From positions 163,312 through 227,311 of the forward strand of contig JBBHKE010002582.1 in NCBI GenBank assembly GCA_037447655.1: 64,000 nt of DNA. The letters are read 5' to 3'. The stretch comes from Zygnema cylindricum (taxonomy: Eukaryota; Streptophyta; Zygnematophyceae; Zygnematales; Zygnemataceae). Shown here piece by piece: positions 22,009 through 36,284 of the stretch. A model generated the notes under the pieces. The model made no database searches, was not told the origin of the DNA, and saw only the letters and a list, made by a program, of their open reading frames with translations. The position numbers were made by a program, and so were the translations under genes. Every line of letters begins with the position of its first letter. Within the stretch, counting starts at the first letter, position 1.

Positions 22009-22402
22009 ATAGTCGCAAAATTGAAATTTAATCGTCTAAGGGTTACATTGAACTAAGACGCAAAATAAAATGAAACCTTTTTAAACTAAAGTACTATAAA
22101 TCTTGTACGGAAATATTAAACCGCACGAAACGAAATAAACATTGTACACTATAATAAAACGAACCGGCGTAAAAATATCAATTAAAATTATATGAAAAAA
22201 ATGCGCGTCGTCACGGGCGAAGAAATCGAGCCACACTATCTATGATTGATCATTCTAACAAGCAAAATTTTGTTTCGTGCCTTTAAATATTTCCGTACAA
22301 AACTTACATTAGTTCAGTTTAGTTTAAAGAGGTTGCGTTTCAATTTGCATCTAAGTTCAATGTAACGCTTAGACGATTAAATTTCAATTTTGCAATTATG
22401 TA
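22009..22402. mobile_element. Foldback MITE, ~130-bp arms
   Basis: Arms 22012-22146 and 22262-22398 are reverse complements with moderate divergence (for example GAAATTTAATCGTCTAAG on the left and its complement on the right), separated by about 115 bp. No ORF. It sits immediately next to the family B terminus. Confidence 0.65.
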
Positions 22403-22730
22403 CTCTCACCGTGGAGCTCACGTAAAAACTAAAAGTGACTGTTTGCAACCATTTTATTTACATGTGGTTGCCGTGTTTTGTTACCGTAAACGTTCGCCGA
22501 CCGTGTGAATTGCTTATTTTATTATGACGGTTGACGTCCGCAAGCGTGGCAAAATTTTAAGCGGTTGAAACAATATTTTGAAAGTCAAAGTTGTCCAACC
22601 GGTTGACTGTCAAAATTTTACTCAACGGAAATTTATCTGTACCAATATGTACTTCAAACGTACGATTTTTGACAAAGTGACGTAAGTGACTTTGCGCAAC
22701 CAAAACAGTCACTGTCATGATCAATTCCCG

Positions 22731-22905
22731 GAAATAATTATAGGATCGGGCGAAGCAACTGAGTGTTGTATGGAACTGGCACTTTAAGTTTCGGTTAACT
22801 TAGGTTGTTCATTCAGTTTGAGTTAGCAAGGCCTATTTGTCAATGTCTATGTAGTTTCGGATTTGTAGGTTGGTATTTGGAAGTTGCTTTGTTGGCGTCT
22901 TTTTT
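22731..22905 (+). repeat. Direct repeat, copy 2 (partner at 19155)
   Basis: Second copy of the ~175-bp segment at 19155-19330, same orientation, with scattered substitutions. The following ~240 bp to the copia LTR at 23143 contain nothing I recognise. Confidence 0.75.
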
Positions 22906-23142
22906 AGTGTTAATGTACGGTTGACCGACTTAGCGTTTGAATTGTTTTATGGAAGAGAAGTGGGGGAGTCGAAGGTAAGAAAAATTTCTTAGAAATATAG
23001 TCTTTGGCGGAGTGCTCCCTCATGCTTGTATCTTTTTATTTTGCTTTTGCGTGCTTTGCTTTGTTCTTTGTTTATTTTTCAATCCATCAACAACGACACT
23101 ATTCTTTGTCCGTTTGTCGTGCACACGGTGAACTGTTGTAGC

Positions 23143-23582
23143 TGTTAAAAACATTGTGAAACGGCGTCTCAATTTTGTTAAGCGCCGTAATTTTATGATT
23201 TAGTAGTGTGTGGTTTGGTTTTGTGTTGTGTGTTAGTTTAGTTATAGTTTGTTTTGGTTTGGATTTGCGTGAGTAGGACTTCTATATTTGTACGGCGGTT
23301 CATATTTTGTTTAATATCGCGTACTTTATGTTGCTTCATAGGTATTGCAATTTGATTGGTTCGTTCGCGTACTTTTGTACGACATACGATTATGTAGTAC
23401 TTGTTTGTTTCGTGTGAGGGTATTTAGGACTTAGTCGTTTTCGTGAGAGATTAATCTTTGTAAGAGGAAAAAAATTTCGGTGAAATATATTTGTCTTTTG
23501 CTGGAGTGCTCTCTTCTTTCCATCTTTGCTTCCGCATTCTATTATGTCTTTCCTTCTACCATATTGTGTATCGATCCTTACA
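23143..23582 (+). repeat. 5' LTR of copia 1
   Basis: 440 bp, TGTTAAAAAC...CCTTACA. Matches the 3' LTR at 28576-29016 over its full length. Confidence 0.9.
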
Positions 23583-23584
23583 AG

Positions 23585-23596
23585 TGGTATCAAAGC
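23585..23596 (+). other. Primer-binding site of copia 1
   Basis: TGGTATCAAAGC, close to the complement of the 3' end of initiator tRNA-Met (usual TGGTATCAGAGC), placed where minus-strand DNA synthesis starts. Confidence 0.75.
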
Positions 23597-26500
23597 TAGT
23601 GTGCTCCATTGAGAGTCTTCAAGGTGGCAATTTTGCCGCCATGGGGGGGAAGAAGAAGAAGTCCACTTCCACACATTCTCCTATCGTGGCTCCAAATCCG
23701 GATCCACTGGATTTGCCAGATCTGTACGACTCATCTCTAGATCAGAGTGTTAAAGACTTTGGCGTAAGAGTGGCTACTCTTGATGTGGCTTCTCCCTCCA
23801 ACCCACTTCTACAAGGAGAGGAAGAAAAGAAGGAAGGGGTAGTGTTAACCGAAGATCGCCTCAATGAATTGTTTCATGGCTTTCTAACGCTCGTAGATCA
23901 ACGGATCTAAGATGAGAATCGGAAGGGGAAGTTTAAGGTGGAAGAGGATCTGATATTGGATTCTTTGGAGGTGGCTTCGGATGGAGGGGTCGAGAATGAC
24001 GATGCTTTGAGGGAGATTCTCCGCAAGGGGAAATTTGTGATCGAGAACGACTCAGATCTAGAATATGAATCCGATGATGAGTTACCAATCCCTTTAATGT
24101 TGGGGCATATCGTCCTTTTCAACAGATCTAACTACAAAATATGGAAGAAATACATCAAAGCCCAACTTATCCTTCGTCATCTTTGGAAGATTGTGAATGG
24201 GGAGGAGAAAATGACTATCGATGATCCGAAGGCTTGTCGCCTCTGGAAGAATTTTTTTTTTGCCGCCATCACCTGTCTCATGCAATCATGCACCTCTTTG
24301 GTACACGATCATTTCCTTACTCGAGATAAGGCACACGAATGTTGGAAGGCTCTCAAAGGCCAATTTGAAAAGGGCCTTCAAAACAAGGGGCAATATGCCT
24401 ACACGGATTTTATTCAATTTAAAATAAAATCCAATGAATCGATCGATGATGCAATCAATCGATATAATATCATCATGGAGCAGCTCTCAAATAATGGCCA
24501 GATTATTATCGAGGAGGATAAGGTGATCGGACTCGTCAATGCATTACTTGATAACCTCATCTATCTTAAAGATTTTTTTTGGGCGCAAACAAATCTGAGC
24601 TACGAATTTATCTTGAATTACCCCAAGACCACCGAAAGAAATTGCGAAGATCCTCCTAAGGCTTCTGCCTTGGGTGGATCTCTGAACGCATCATCTCAAG
24701 AACCCACAGATCTAAATTTTCTCCGTGGGACAAGAGGGGTAAGGGGAAGAGGAGGTGGATCAAGAGGAAGGGGGAGGAGCACCGAAAGGAGGGGGGGCTT
24801 TCTTGGCCAACCTCCTTTCTAAGACCAGTCTTCAGCTACATGTTTTAGATGTAACAAGACCGGCTATAGGTGCTCTTTATGCCCGGACAAGAAGAAGCAG
24901 TGTTTACAGGAAATGGGGACATATTAGTCCTCAATGCTATGCGAAATATGACGGAGGCGGCGGCCGCAGCGGCAGCAGCGACAGATTCGGCCGACTCGGC
25001 GGTGGCCGCTTTGGAGGGCGGTGGACGAGGAGGACGTGGCGGCCGATTGGGCAGCCATGGCCACTTGTTGGTGAAAGAGAAAATAATGAAGGGGACGACA
25101 AACCAAAGACATTTTCAATCTTAAGTGTTACGTATGATCTGTCGTCCGTTGACACGCAAAATGACAAAGAGTGGATTATTAACTCTGGCGCTTTGCATCA
25201 TGTTTGTACGGACGCCACATTCTTCGACGAAATGACGTCGTTCACAGTCGCTAGTGGTCAAGTGTTTTCCTTCAGTAAAGTTGGTACCGTACGACTTGAC
25301 ATGATCACGCTGAATCCAAGCGGATCTGAGCGCATTTCCAAAATCCAACTTTTGAACATACTATAAATTCCGGGCGGATTTGCGAATATTTTGAACATAC
25401 TATAAATTCCGGGGGTATTTGCGAATATTTTAAGCGTGCCGCAGATCCACCAAGCTTGCGAAAGTGTGTATGCTTTAGGTGACTCAACGATCAAAATTGT
25501 CGGATGTGATAGCGTAACAATTGGCGAATGCAAAGTATCTAACGCTTTTCGTAGCTGACAGTTATGGAAACGTCCGAAATCTTGTCGTAGAAATGATGGC
25601 ATAATTGGAGAGATCGCCAAAATCAAAGGAGATATGACGATATGGCTCCAAAGAATGGGTCATACGTCAGAAAAGAATTTGAAATGTGTGATAAAAGCCA
25701 GGTCCACGCGCGGTCTAGATCTGATGTCAGGTGAAAAAGTCAACGGTTGTTCCAGTTGCAGTCAACGGCGTCAGATCCATAAACCTCACCTTTCCAAAGA
25801 CACTCAATTTTGCGCAGCGCATCCTTTTGAAAAAGTACAGGTGGATCTATGTGGGGATGTTAAACCTGAGAGTTTGGGGGGGAATAAGTATATTATGGTA
25901 ATTGCAAACGATTCACATAGGTATTCCTCTTTAAAAATGCATCCGCCAAATTTGAGGAGTTGCATGTCATGGCGGAACAACAATGCGAACGAAAATTAAA
26001 GGCAGTCCGATCCGATAATGGTGGGGAAATCATGGCATTTGATTCGTATTGTAAGCAATGGGGGATTCGTCAAGAAATAAGGGCTTCATACTCACCGGAG
26101 TCGTACGGAATCGCCGAACAAAAAATCGATTTTTTCAAGAAATGGTACAATCGATGATTCACGGATTGGGTAGAAAAGATTATTCATGGGGAGATGCGAT
26201 ATTAACGGCGAACTACATTTGCAATTGACAACTTACCTCTATTTTGGGCGATAAGACTCCTCAAGAGCTTTGGTGCGGACGAAAACCCACCTTACATCAC
26301 CTTCTTATTTGGGGAAGTCGGGCAACGGTTTTATCGAATCGTTTTAGCGAAGAGGTAAACTCTCCTCTCGTAGTTGGTTCATTTATTTGTCGTTTATAGC
26401 TCCAAGGGGAGCCTATATCGTGTGTATGATCCGATCCGTCATGTGGTGGAAGAGAGTCGCAATGTCGATTTCCATGAGGATCTCAAATCGGCAATTTCTC

Positions 26501-26926
26501 GATACAAGAAATCGCCATCGAATCATGATTTTCTCAAAGTGATTGAAACTCTTTCTTTCCCACATCTCGATCAGTCGGATTGCGAAAATAAGGCGGATCC
26601 GATCGTCAACATTAAGAAAGGGAGAGCTAATTCCGAAATTCATCCGAAATTAGTTAATATCGTTTAGATCCGAAGTGAAAAATCTCGAATGTCTTCGGAC
26701 ATTCGTTTATTTAAAATCTCTAAATCTCCGAGCGTTTCTTTCCACGAGGAAGAATCCGAATTTGAAAAAATCCGCAAAAGAAAAAATATATGAAATTCCA
26801 TTGAGAAGGAGTCAACGTGAGACAAAGGGGAAGAAACCACATCGCTTGTGTTTTGATAGCAAAGGGGGAAACGTCAAAAATTCTCATTACTTTATTTCGG
26901 CCGCTTTGGAGAAATCTATCCTCTTG

Positions 26927-26935
26927 TAGCAATCA
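26927..26935 (+). promoter_or_regulatory. UAG-CAA-UCA, candidate readthrough stop in copia 1
   Basis: The frame containing the integrase C-terminal region ends ...SILL then TAG, directly followed in the same frame by CAATCA. The frame then stays open through DPQSY.EAR.S.DWE.KW..AWE.E.KS, the entry to the RT domain. UAG followed by CAR-YYA is the leaky context known from tobamoviruses. The same arrangement occurs in copia 2 at 50918. Confidence 0.55.
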
Positions 26936-27930
26936 TCGAGTGAGAACATGCCCGATGATCCCCAATCATACAACGAGGCACGAGGATCTATGGATTGGGA
27001 GGATAAGTGGAAACTGGCGTGGGAGAGAGAATTAAAATCAAATATCAATAACAAATTTTTTGAGGAGGTGAGTCTTCTTGAGGGAAATAAGGCTATTGAT
27101 GCTAAATAAATATCTATGACAAAAACTAGTGCTACAAGGGAAATAATAAAATATAAGGCTAGATTGGTTTGTAAAGGCTTTCAACAAGTAGAGGGGGTTG
27201 ATTATTCGGAAACATATGCACCAGTTATCAAATTCGATTCTTTGAGAATGTTAATTGCTATTGCGGCCGCGAAAAACAAGCATATACATTAGATAGATGT
27301 GGAGACGACCTTTTTGAATAGAGAGTTGGGGGAAGAGGTTTACATAAAGGTCCCCGATGGTGTGCCTTCGAAGGGAGGAAAAGTATGGCATCTACGAAAA
27401 TCCTTGTACGGATTGAAACAGGCACCCAGAACATGGTACCTTCGTCTTCATAAGGTATTTACTGACTTTGGCTTTGTTCGTACAGTCTTAGATTCTTGAG
27501 TGTACGTGAAAGGAGAAGGACATGAGCAAATTATTTTCTTTGAGTACGTCGATGATTTTCTAATGATAAGTGATAAGTTGTCTGTCATCAATGAGTTAAG
27601 AGAGTATCTTAGATAACATTTTAATGTGACAGATTTGGGGGAAGTATGTTACATTTTGGGGATTGAGGTTATACGATCCAACGAGAATGTGATTAAGTTG
27701 AGTCAAGCTCAGTGCTGTAGAGAGGTCTGGACTAGATTTGTTATCATTGGCGCGAAACCTGTCTTGACTCTTTTAGATCCAAAAGTACAGTACAGAAAAT
27801 ACGAAGAAGAAGAGAATGTATTTGTCCCATACCGTGAGGCAGTTGGTAGTTTAATGTACATGAGTGTAGGCACGCGCTCGATATCGCAGCAAGAGTGTCA
27901 GTTGTTAGTCCTTATTGTAATGCTCCAAAA

Positions 27931-28104
27931 AAGAATCATTGGGAGGCACTGAAACAAATAGTTTCCTATCTCGTTAGTACGATGGAGTACGGTTTGGTGT
28001 ACAAGTCTAATCGGGAAAAGAATCATTGGGAGGCACTGAAACGAATAGTTTGCTATCTTGTTAGTACGATGGAGTACGGTTTGGTGTACAAGTCTAATTG
28101 GGAC
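27931..28104 (+). repeat. In-frame 87-bp tandem duplication inside copia 1
   Basis: Two adjacent copies, 27931-28017 and 28018-28104, of a segment starting AAGAATCATTGGGAGGC, differing at a few positions. The period (87 = 29 codons) preserves frame. It lies in the linker between RT and RNase H. Confidence 0.85.
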
Positions 28105-28575
28105 TCTTTTGGAGGAGATTTCGATAGTGGAAAGTCCACATTAAGGTACGCATTTATTTTGGGAGGCGTGGCAGTTTCGTGAAGTTCACGGTTAGAGCCA
28201 ACGACCGCCTTAAGTTCCACGGAGGCCGAATATATGTCGGCGTGTCATACTTCAAAAGCATCTGTGTGGATCATGGAGATGCTTGGTGAGTTGGGGATTT
28301 TGATTGGCTGTCTGAAAATTTTCATTGACAGCATGAGTTCAATGGCGCTCGTGAAAAACCCGGTCTTTCACAAGCGGACAAAACATATTCCCATCCAGTG
28401 GCACTTCGTACGAGATTTTGTGACTGTGAAGGAAATCGAGTTTTTGTACGTGTCGACTTTCGAGGAGGCCACGTATATGTTAACTAAGGCGATGGTCTAC
28501 GATGTCCATTTACGGGGTAGACCTAAACTAGGTTTGTTTTCAGTTTAAGAGGGGGTTTCACAATGAGAGGGGCGT

Positions 28576-29016
28576 TGTTAGAAACATTGTGAAACGGCGT
28601 TTTAGTTTTGTTGAGCGCCGTAATATTATGATTTAGTTAGCGTGTGGTTTGGTTTTGTGTTGTTTGTTAGTTTAGTTATAGTTTGGTTTGGTTTGGATTT
28701 GCGTGCGTAGTACTTTTGTATTTGTACACCGATTCATATTTTGTTTAGTATCGCGTACTTTATCTTGCTTCGTAGGTATTGCAATTTGATTGGTTCGTTG
28801 GCGTACTTTTGTATGACGTACGATTATGTAGTAGTTGTTTGTTTTGTGTGAGGGTATTTAGGACTTAGTCGTTTTCGTGAGAGATTAATCTTTGTAAGAG
28901 GGGAAAACTTATGGTGAAATATATTTATCTTTTGCTGAAGTGCTCTCTTCTTTACATCTTTGCTTCCGCATTCTATTCTGTCTTTCTTTCTACCATACTG
29001 TGTATCAATCGTTACA
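28576..29016 (+). repeat. 3' LTR of copia 1
   Basis: TGTTAGAAAC...GTTACA, preceded by a GAGAGGGG polypurine tract and followed by the GTAGC target duplication. Confidence 0.9.
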
Positions 29017-29021
29017 GTAGC

Positions 29022-32000
29022 TTAGAAGCGCTAAATTTGTATATTCGCAGGCTATTCTATCCTTTTTGTTTTGTGAATCGAAGAAAATACTTGTTATTTA
29101 ACTCCTGTGGCAAGCGCTTTAACGCCATGTGCTCCCAATTAAGCCATTTTTTTATCAACAGAATGGCTCCAACTTTTCTTTATATCTCTCAGATAAAGGA
29201 ATATTAAAGTGCATCCGTTTGTAAGGTTGTTTGGTTTTTTTTTTCTTCCTGCCCATGGTCGCAACACTCGCCAATCTTTCACATTTAAAATGAGCACACA
29301 AGCTTCAATGCCACTCGATGGATCCAGCAACAAAAGAAAATTATCTCACACAAGATAAAGCATAAGCGGAGGCATGAATGAAACAACACTCAAAGAGTAC
29401 ACTCTTACAAAAGCCAATGTATTCCACAAGAATATTTCTCCAAATATTATTTTTTTCCCCGCTCATTACTCTTTTTATACACAAAAGACTCAGTTGTAAA
29501 ATGCCATAATAACATGATTTTGCAAAATAACACAGAAGGCGGGTGCGCGCCAATCACTGGGCGACAATAAAGGTAGAAAAAGTACAAGGTACTATAAAAT
29601 ATTTAAATTGTTGTAAACAAAATATCAGACATCACAAATTGACCAAAATAAAACTCAACAACGAACCAATATAAATGAAGTGTTCATATAAGCGAAACGC
29701 CTATCCCTCAATAAATCTAATAGCCGACATCAATTTATTAACGAAATCCTTTTTGCCTATATAGTATTTGTTTTTTTTTTACTTTCTTCTCTCTCTCCTT
29801 TCTCTTCATCTTCGGTCAAAGTTTGACAAAATAAACGTACTTGATGAACATAAACTAAGCCAATGGAGATATCTTTATACTAATGGGCGATGAAACGCCG
29901 TACCTAAAAATCGAAACCGAATTGGACAACATAGACTGGCGCGAATTAGCATCTATATTAAGGATTTTGTCCTCCAACCGATTTGACCGATGCATCCCAA
30001 AACGCTCTATTTCCTAAGTTGTGTTGTTTAAAGTGATAAATATCGTTGCTTGTCGATGATCATAATTTGCGTGAGGACATTATTTAGTGTTTTTTTTATG
30101 ATACCTTCCTTTTGGGTCGCCATCTATTAGGGAACTAATGAGGTTGTTTATTGGACGTCGAAAATTTTCGTACAATTTTATACCAGTTTTTTGTTTATTT
30201 AGGCGAAACATGTTTACTAGGTACTTGTCATTCATAATTGTATGACGTAAAGCTTGACCGTTGGATTTTTTGTTTTTTCAAATCCGCGGAGCAAACGCGC
30301 ACACCGTCGTGTGTGTGGGCGTTGTCTTTGCGAGGACATTAGCCACACACCGAACGTATACAATTGGATAAACTTGTAAAAGCAAAAAAATAACCCACAA
30401 TTAACATATTATGAAAACCTTACACGTTGTATAGGCCATGTGCCTTCCGCGAGGGTGGATGCAGGTGCACCAAAAGTATCCCCTTATGCTCATTTTGTCG
30501 TCCACTAGCGTTTAAAGTTTGTCGCGCCTTTCTACCATTCCGTTTAGAAATGTTCATTTCCATTTTCAAAATTCTATTTTTGTAGCAAACTTTTTGTCAA
30601 GTCATTAAGTACCTCCATTGGTATAAATATTTTGTTCAAACTTTACGTTTGAAGATTCTTTTTGGATTTTTAAAATCTGACATTAACCTACGTGGTGCTA
30701 AGTAAAATGAGGGAACCATGGTGAGAGAATGAACCCAATGGAGGATTCTATAAGATATCACGACTATAAACATATCCGTACGTTTACTTGCACCGCCTAA
30801 TGGATTCGAGGACTTAGTGCACAGACATAAACGTCTCATGCACATAAAATGCACGCATGAAACGCCTAAAAAGTAGTGAATATGCGCTTGGAAAAAAAAT
30901 CAAATTTTATAAAGTGAGTCGACCGACTTTGACTTTATGATAAAATAAAACATGGAATTTTTTTTAATCAAAAATACTACCACAACTTAATCAAACTTAA
31001 CTCTTTTTTTGTGACGTTAATATAGGTATTTTTTAATTAGTGTTAATTACTCTAATATCGACTGATGTGAAGTAGTGTAATTTACGAAATGTGTCAGTCT
31101 GTACTAAAATACTAATTATTTCGTGTAGAAGTACGGAATAAGTGTCAGATAAAGAAGTTGACCCGTGAAATTGAGTGTGTGGCTATGGAAAAGGGCACTC
31201 ATAGTTGGTTCCTAGTCATGAGATGAGGGAAAATCTAGAGAACCTGTTCTCACATGTTTAAGCGTTGAACAAGTGAACAAGGACTATCACGGCTACAATA
31301 TGCCAATGTGTATCCAAATTAGTGTTAGCTGTATAAATTAACGTTAATTTATGTTGGCATTAGGCTCCTGAACCCAAAATAGAGTTAATAAAACTATTTG
31401 TTTATTTACACTAATTATTTTTTAACTCTTTAAAGAGCAATTTCAGGTGTACTTTTAACCCTTTTTTTTGAAAATTTTTGTGCATTATATCCGTACACTA
31501 AAATTAACGAATTTTCTTATAATAGTCAAAATCCGTACGAATTAGACATCTGTGAAAATACGGTAAGAAAATGTTGTAAATATAGGATGCCAACTTGTGT
31601 AATCTCGAAATATACGGTAGGTCATTGGTCACGCTGTCCATCAAAATATGCTTTCCCGTTACAAACAAGATCCATGGGATTGTCAGATAAGCACGAACCG
31701 ACAAGATTTCCCACGTTTCATTTTGAAACAACAAAAATAAAAGTGTTAATACTGTACTTCTTAGCGATTTCACCGTTTTTAACCGTTGTAGCAGTCGTGC
31801 AGATTTTCTTCGGAAACGCACTTTATAACGGTAAATCCGTACATACGCCCAATCTCTAACAAAGATGCTTGTCGGATGCCGGACATCTACGTAAAGATGA
31901 CGCGTGTTAGCGTAGTCGGAAAGATCGAAGGGTCCAGATTCTACATGGGGAATGACGTTACGAATCGGCTTTTATCTCTTTGCCGCTAACCGTCGATAGG

Positions 32001-32257
32001 TTGACCATCGACGTTTTGGCGTTTAACTTCGCGTTTTTGGGCAACGAACTTAAAATCGATTGCACGCAAACAAAACCAAAACAAACACAAATGAAAGAGC
32101 GGGAAGTACTTATTTTGAACCCACCACATATTCAAAAACATAAAAGGAACAGTAAAACCTATAAACTAAACAAAAAAAAATAGTAGAGGAAAAAGCTACA
32201 AAAGAGTTGGCAATAGCTACATAGAAACAAAAGGATGAGGATGCGCACGCTCGCCTA
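29022..32257. other. AT-rich intergenic DNA
   Basis: No ORF above about 105 codons and none with a recognisable domain. The two overlapping ORFs at 31504-31859 on opposite strands are not supported by any motif. I found no LTR, TIR pair or splice-consistent exons here. Confidence 0.45.
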
Positions 32258-34161
<1,904 letters not shown>

Positions 34162-36186
34162 TTAAAAATCGCTTTTTTGTATATACGAAAATATGTTTTC
34201 GTGAAGTGGGTCGTTCACAAAGTCGATTAAATTCTCTAGGGGCCCTTTTCTCGTGAGAGCCGCCTGGGCAAAGAATCCGAGCCACGCCACCATCGCCAAT
34301 CTCGCATGCTTTATCTCCTTCACCTGTAAACACCACATTTGTCACACTCGTTACGTTTGTCACATTTGTTACATTTGTCCCACTTGCTACATTTTTCCCA
34401 CTTGTTACATTTGTACTTGTTACGTTGGTCACACAATTGTCACTCTTTTGTTGTATGTCACACCACATGTAGACATTCGTCACCATTGTGGCATTTTTCC
34501 CTCACCACGTTGCCTTTGTCACATTTGTGACATCTGTCACACCGAACGTTTACATCTGTCACATTTGTCACACTGAATGTTTGCATTGGTTGCAATTGTG
34601 ACATATGCCAGACTAATGTTTACATTTGTCATAAACCCAACAACTGCAAGTTGCAAACAAAACCCTCTTCCTTTAAACCCTATTATTCACAAAATGCCAA
34701 ATTCTTTTTTACCTTTAAATCTTCGAAATTTTCCGCATTTTTCGATAATCCGAGAGGATCGAACAAAATTCCTCCGGGATAATTTATGTCTCCGGGAAGA
34801 TAAATTCCGAGAGGTTCCAAAGCCCTTATTCCACAATATCGGGCGTATTCGGGCCCAAGCTGCAAAAATAATTAAATAATTGAATAAATAAATAAGTAAA
34901 TAGATAAATATGCAAATAAATAAAGATGAAGATAAATGAAAAAGAAAAAAACATGGATAAAGAAATAAAGGAGTAAAAAAATGAAAAAAGTAAATAAAAT
35001 CCAGCGTACTCGGGTCCAAGCTGCAAAAATAAATAAGGGATACGGAGAGAGGGAGCGAGGGAGAAAGTGAGAGAGAGAGGGAGAGATGGAATGGAAAGAG
35101 GGAGAAAGGGAGAGTTTGAGAGAGGGAGAGAGGGAGAGAGGTAGAGGAGGAAAGAGAGAGGTGGAAAAGGAGAGGGACGGGGAGAGGGAGAGGGAGAGAG
35201 AGAGAGAGTAAGAGAATCACCATAAGGAAAAACTGTGCAATAGCGATAATGATCACTCCCTCCCCCCCCGCCACATAGAGCCCGGGCACTCCCAGGTAGT
35301 CCAAAGTGTCTCCCTGCCCACCCCTCCCTTGACTCCTTGTCAGCCTCTCTTTCTCTCCTCTCCCTCTTCTACCACTCCCCTCTCTCTCTTGTCCTCCCTC
35401 TCTTTTCTGTCCTAACCCACCTCTCTCCTCCCTCTCCCCCCCCTTCCCCCCCTCTCTCCCCCCCCACCTCCTCCCCCCCCCCCCTCCTTCCCCCCCCCCC
35501 ACACCCTCCCCCCCCCCCATCCCCTCCCCCTCCCCCCCCCAACCTGCAGCTTTGCCTCCCCCACCCTCCACCAGACCGGCTCCCTGAGTGCCACGTCAGC
35601 AGATACTGCCAAAAGTTCCGGAAAAAACCGCTCCAAGGGCGCCCAGCATGGCCCACCGACCATGGAGGATTTCAAAGCTGCCCGAAAAAAAAAAGAAAAA
35701 AAAATGAGGCAGCAACAAAAAAGGCTATTGATGTTTCAATAATTTAGAGGGAGGGAGGGGGAGGGGGAGGGGGAGGGAGAGGGAGAGGGAGAGGGAGAGG
35801 GAGAGGGAGAGGGAGAGGGAGAGGGAGAGGGAGAGGGAGAGGGAGAGGGAGAGAGAGAGGGAGAGGGAGAGGGAGAGGGAGAGGGAGAGGGAGAGGGAGA
35901 GGGAGAGGGAGAGGGAGAGGGAGAGGGAGAGGGAGAGGGAGAGGGAGAGGGAGAGGGAGAGGGAGAGGGAGAGGGAGAGGGAGAGGGAGAGGGAGAGGGA
36001 GAGGGAGAGGGAGAGGGAGAGGGAGAGGGAGAGGGAGAGGGAGAGGGAGAGGGAGAGGGAGAGGGAGAGGGAGAGGGAGAGGGAGAGGGAGAGGGAGAGG
36101 GAGAGGGAGAGGGAGAGGAAGAGGGAGAGGGAGAGGGAGAGGGAGAGGGAGAGGGAGAGGGAGAGGGAGAGGGAGAGGGAGAGGGA

Positions 36187-36284
<98 letters not shown>

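Larger units (their letters stand above)
23641..28548 (+). pseudogene. Degenerate copia gag-pol polyprotein
   Basis: Starts MGGKKKKSTSTHS. An in-frame TAA at 23908 interrupts gag, which continues with RSNYKIWKKYIKAQLILRHL (UBN2-type copia gag). It then changes frame to a zinc-knuckle region, the protease-like WIINSGALHHVCTD (D to N at the active site relative to DTGA), a broken integrase (KVQVDLCGDVKPES, SDNGGE), an RT with YVDDFLM, and an RNase H with PTALSSTEAEYMSA. Several frameshifts and stops lie between 25370 and 28240. The last segment of the integrase frame ends in UAG-CAA-UCA at 26927, discussed separately. Related to copia 2 at 47047. Confidence 0.85.
23143..29016 (+). mobile_element. 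Ty1/copia LTR retrotransposon 1 (decayed)
   Basis: Complete structure: 5-bp target duplication GTAGC on both sides (23138-23142 and 29017-29021), two ~440-bp LTRs starting TG and ending CA, a primer-binding site TGGTATCAAAGC two bases after the 5' LTR, and a polypurine tract (GAGAGGGG) just before the 3' LTR. Domain order is gag, protease, integrase, RT, RNase H, hence copia. The coding region has many stops and frameshifts, so it cannot be autonomous. The LTRs differ at several percent of sites by eye, making it older than the chromovirus at 52683. Confidence 0.9.
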
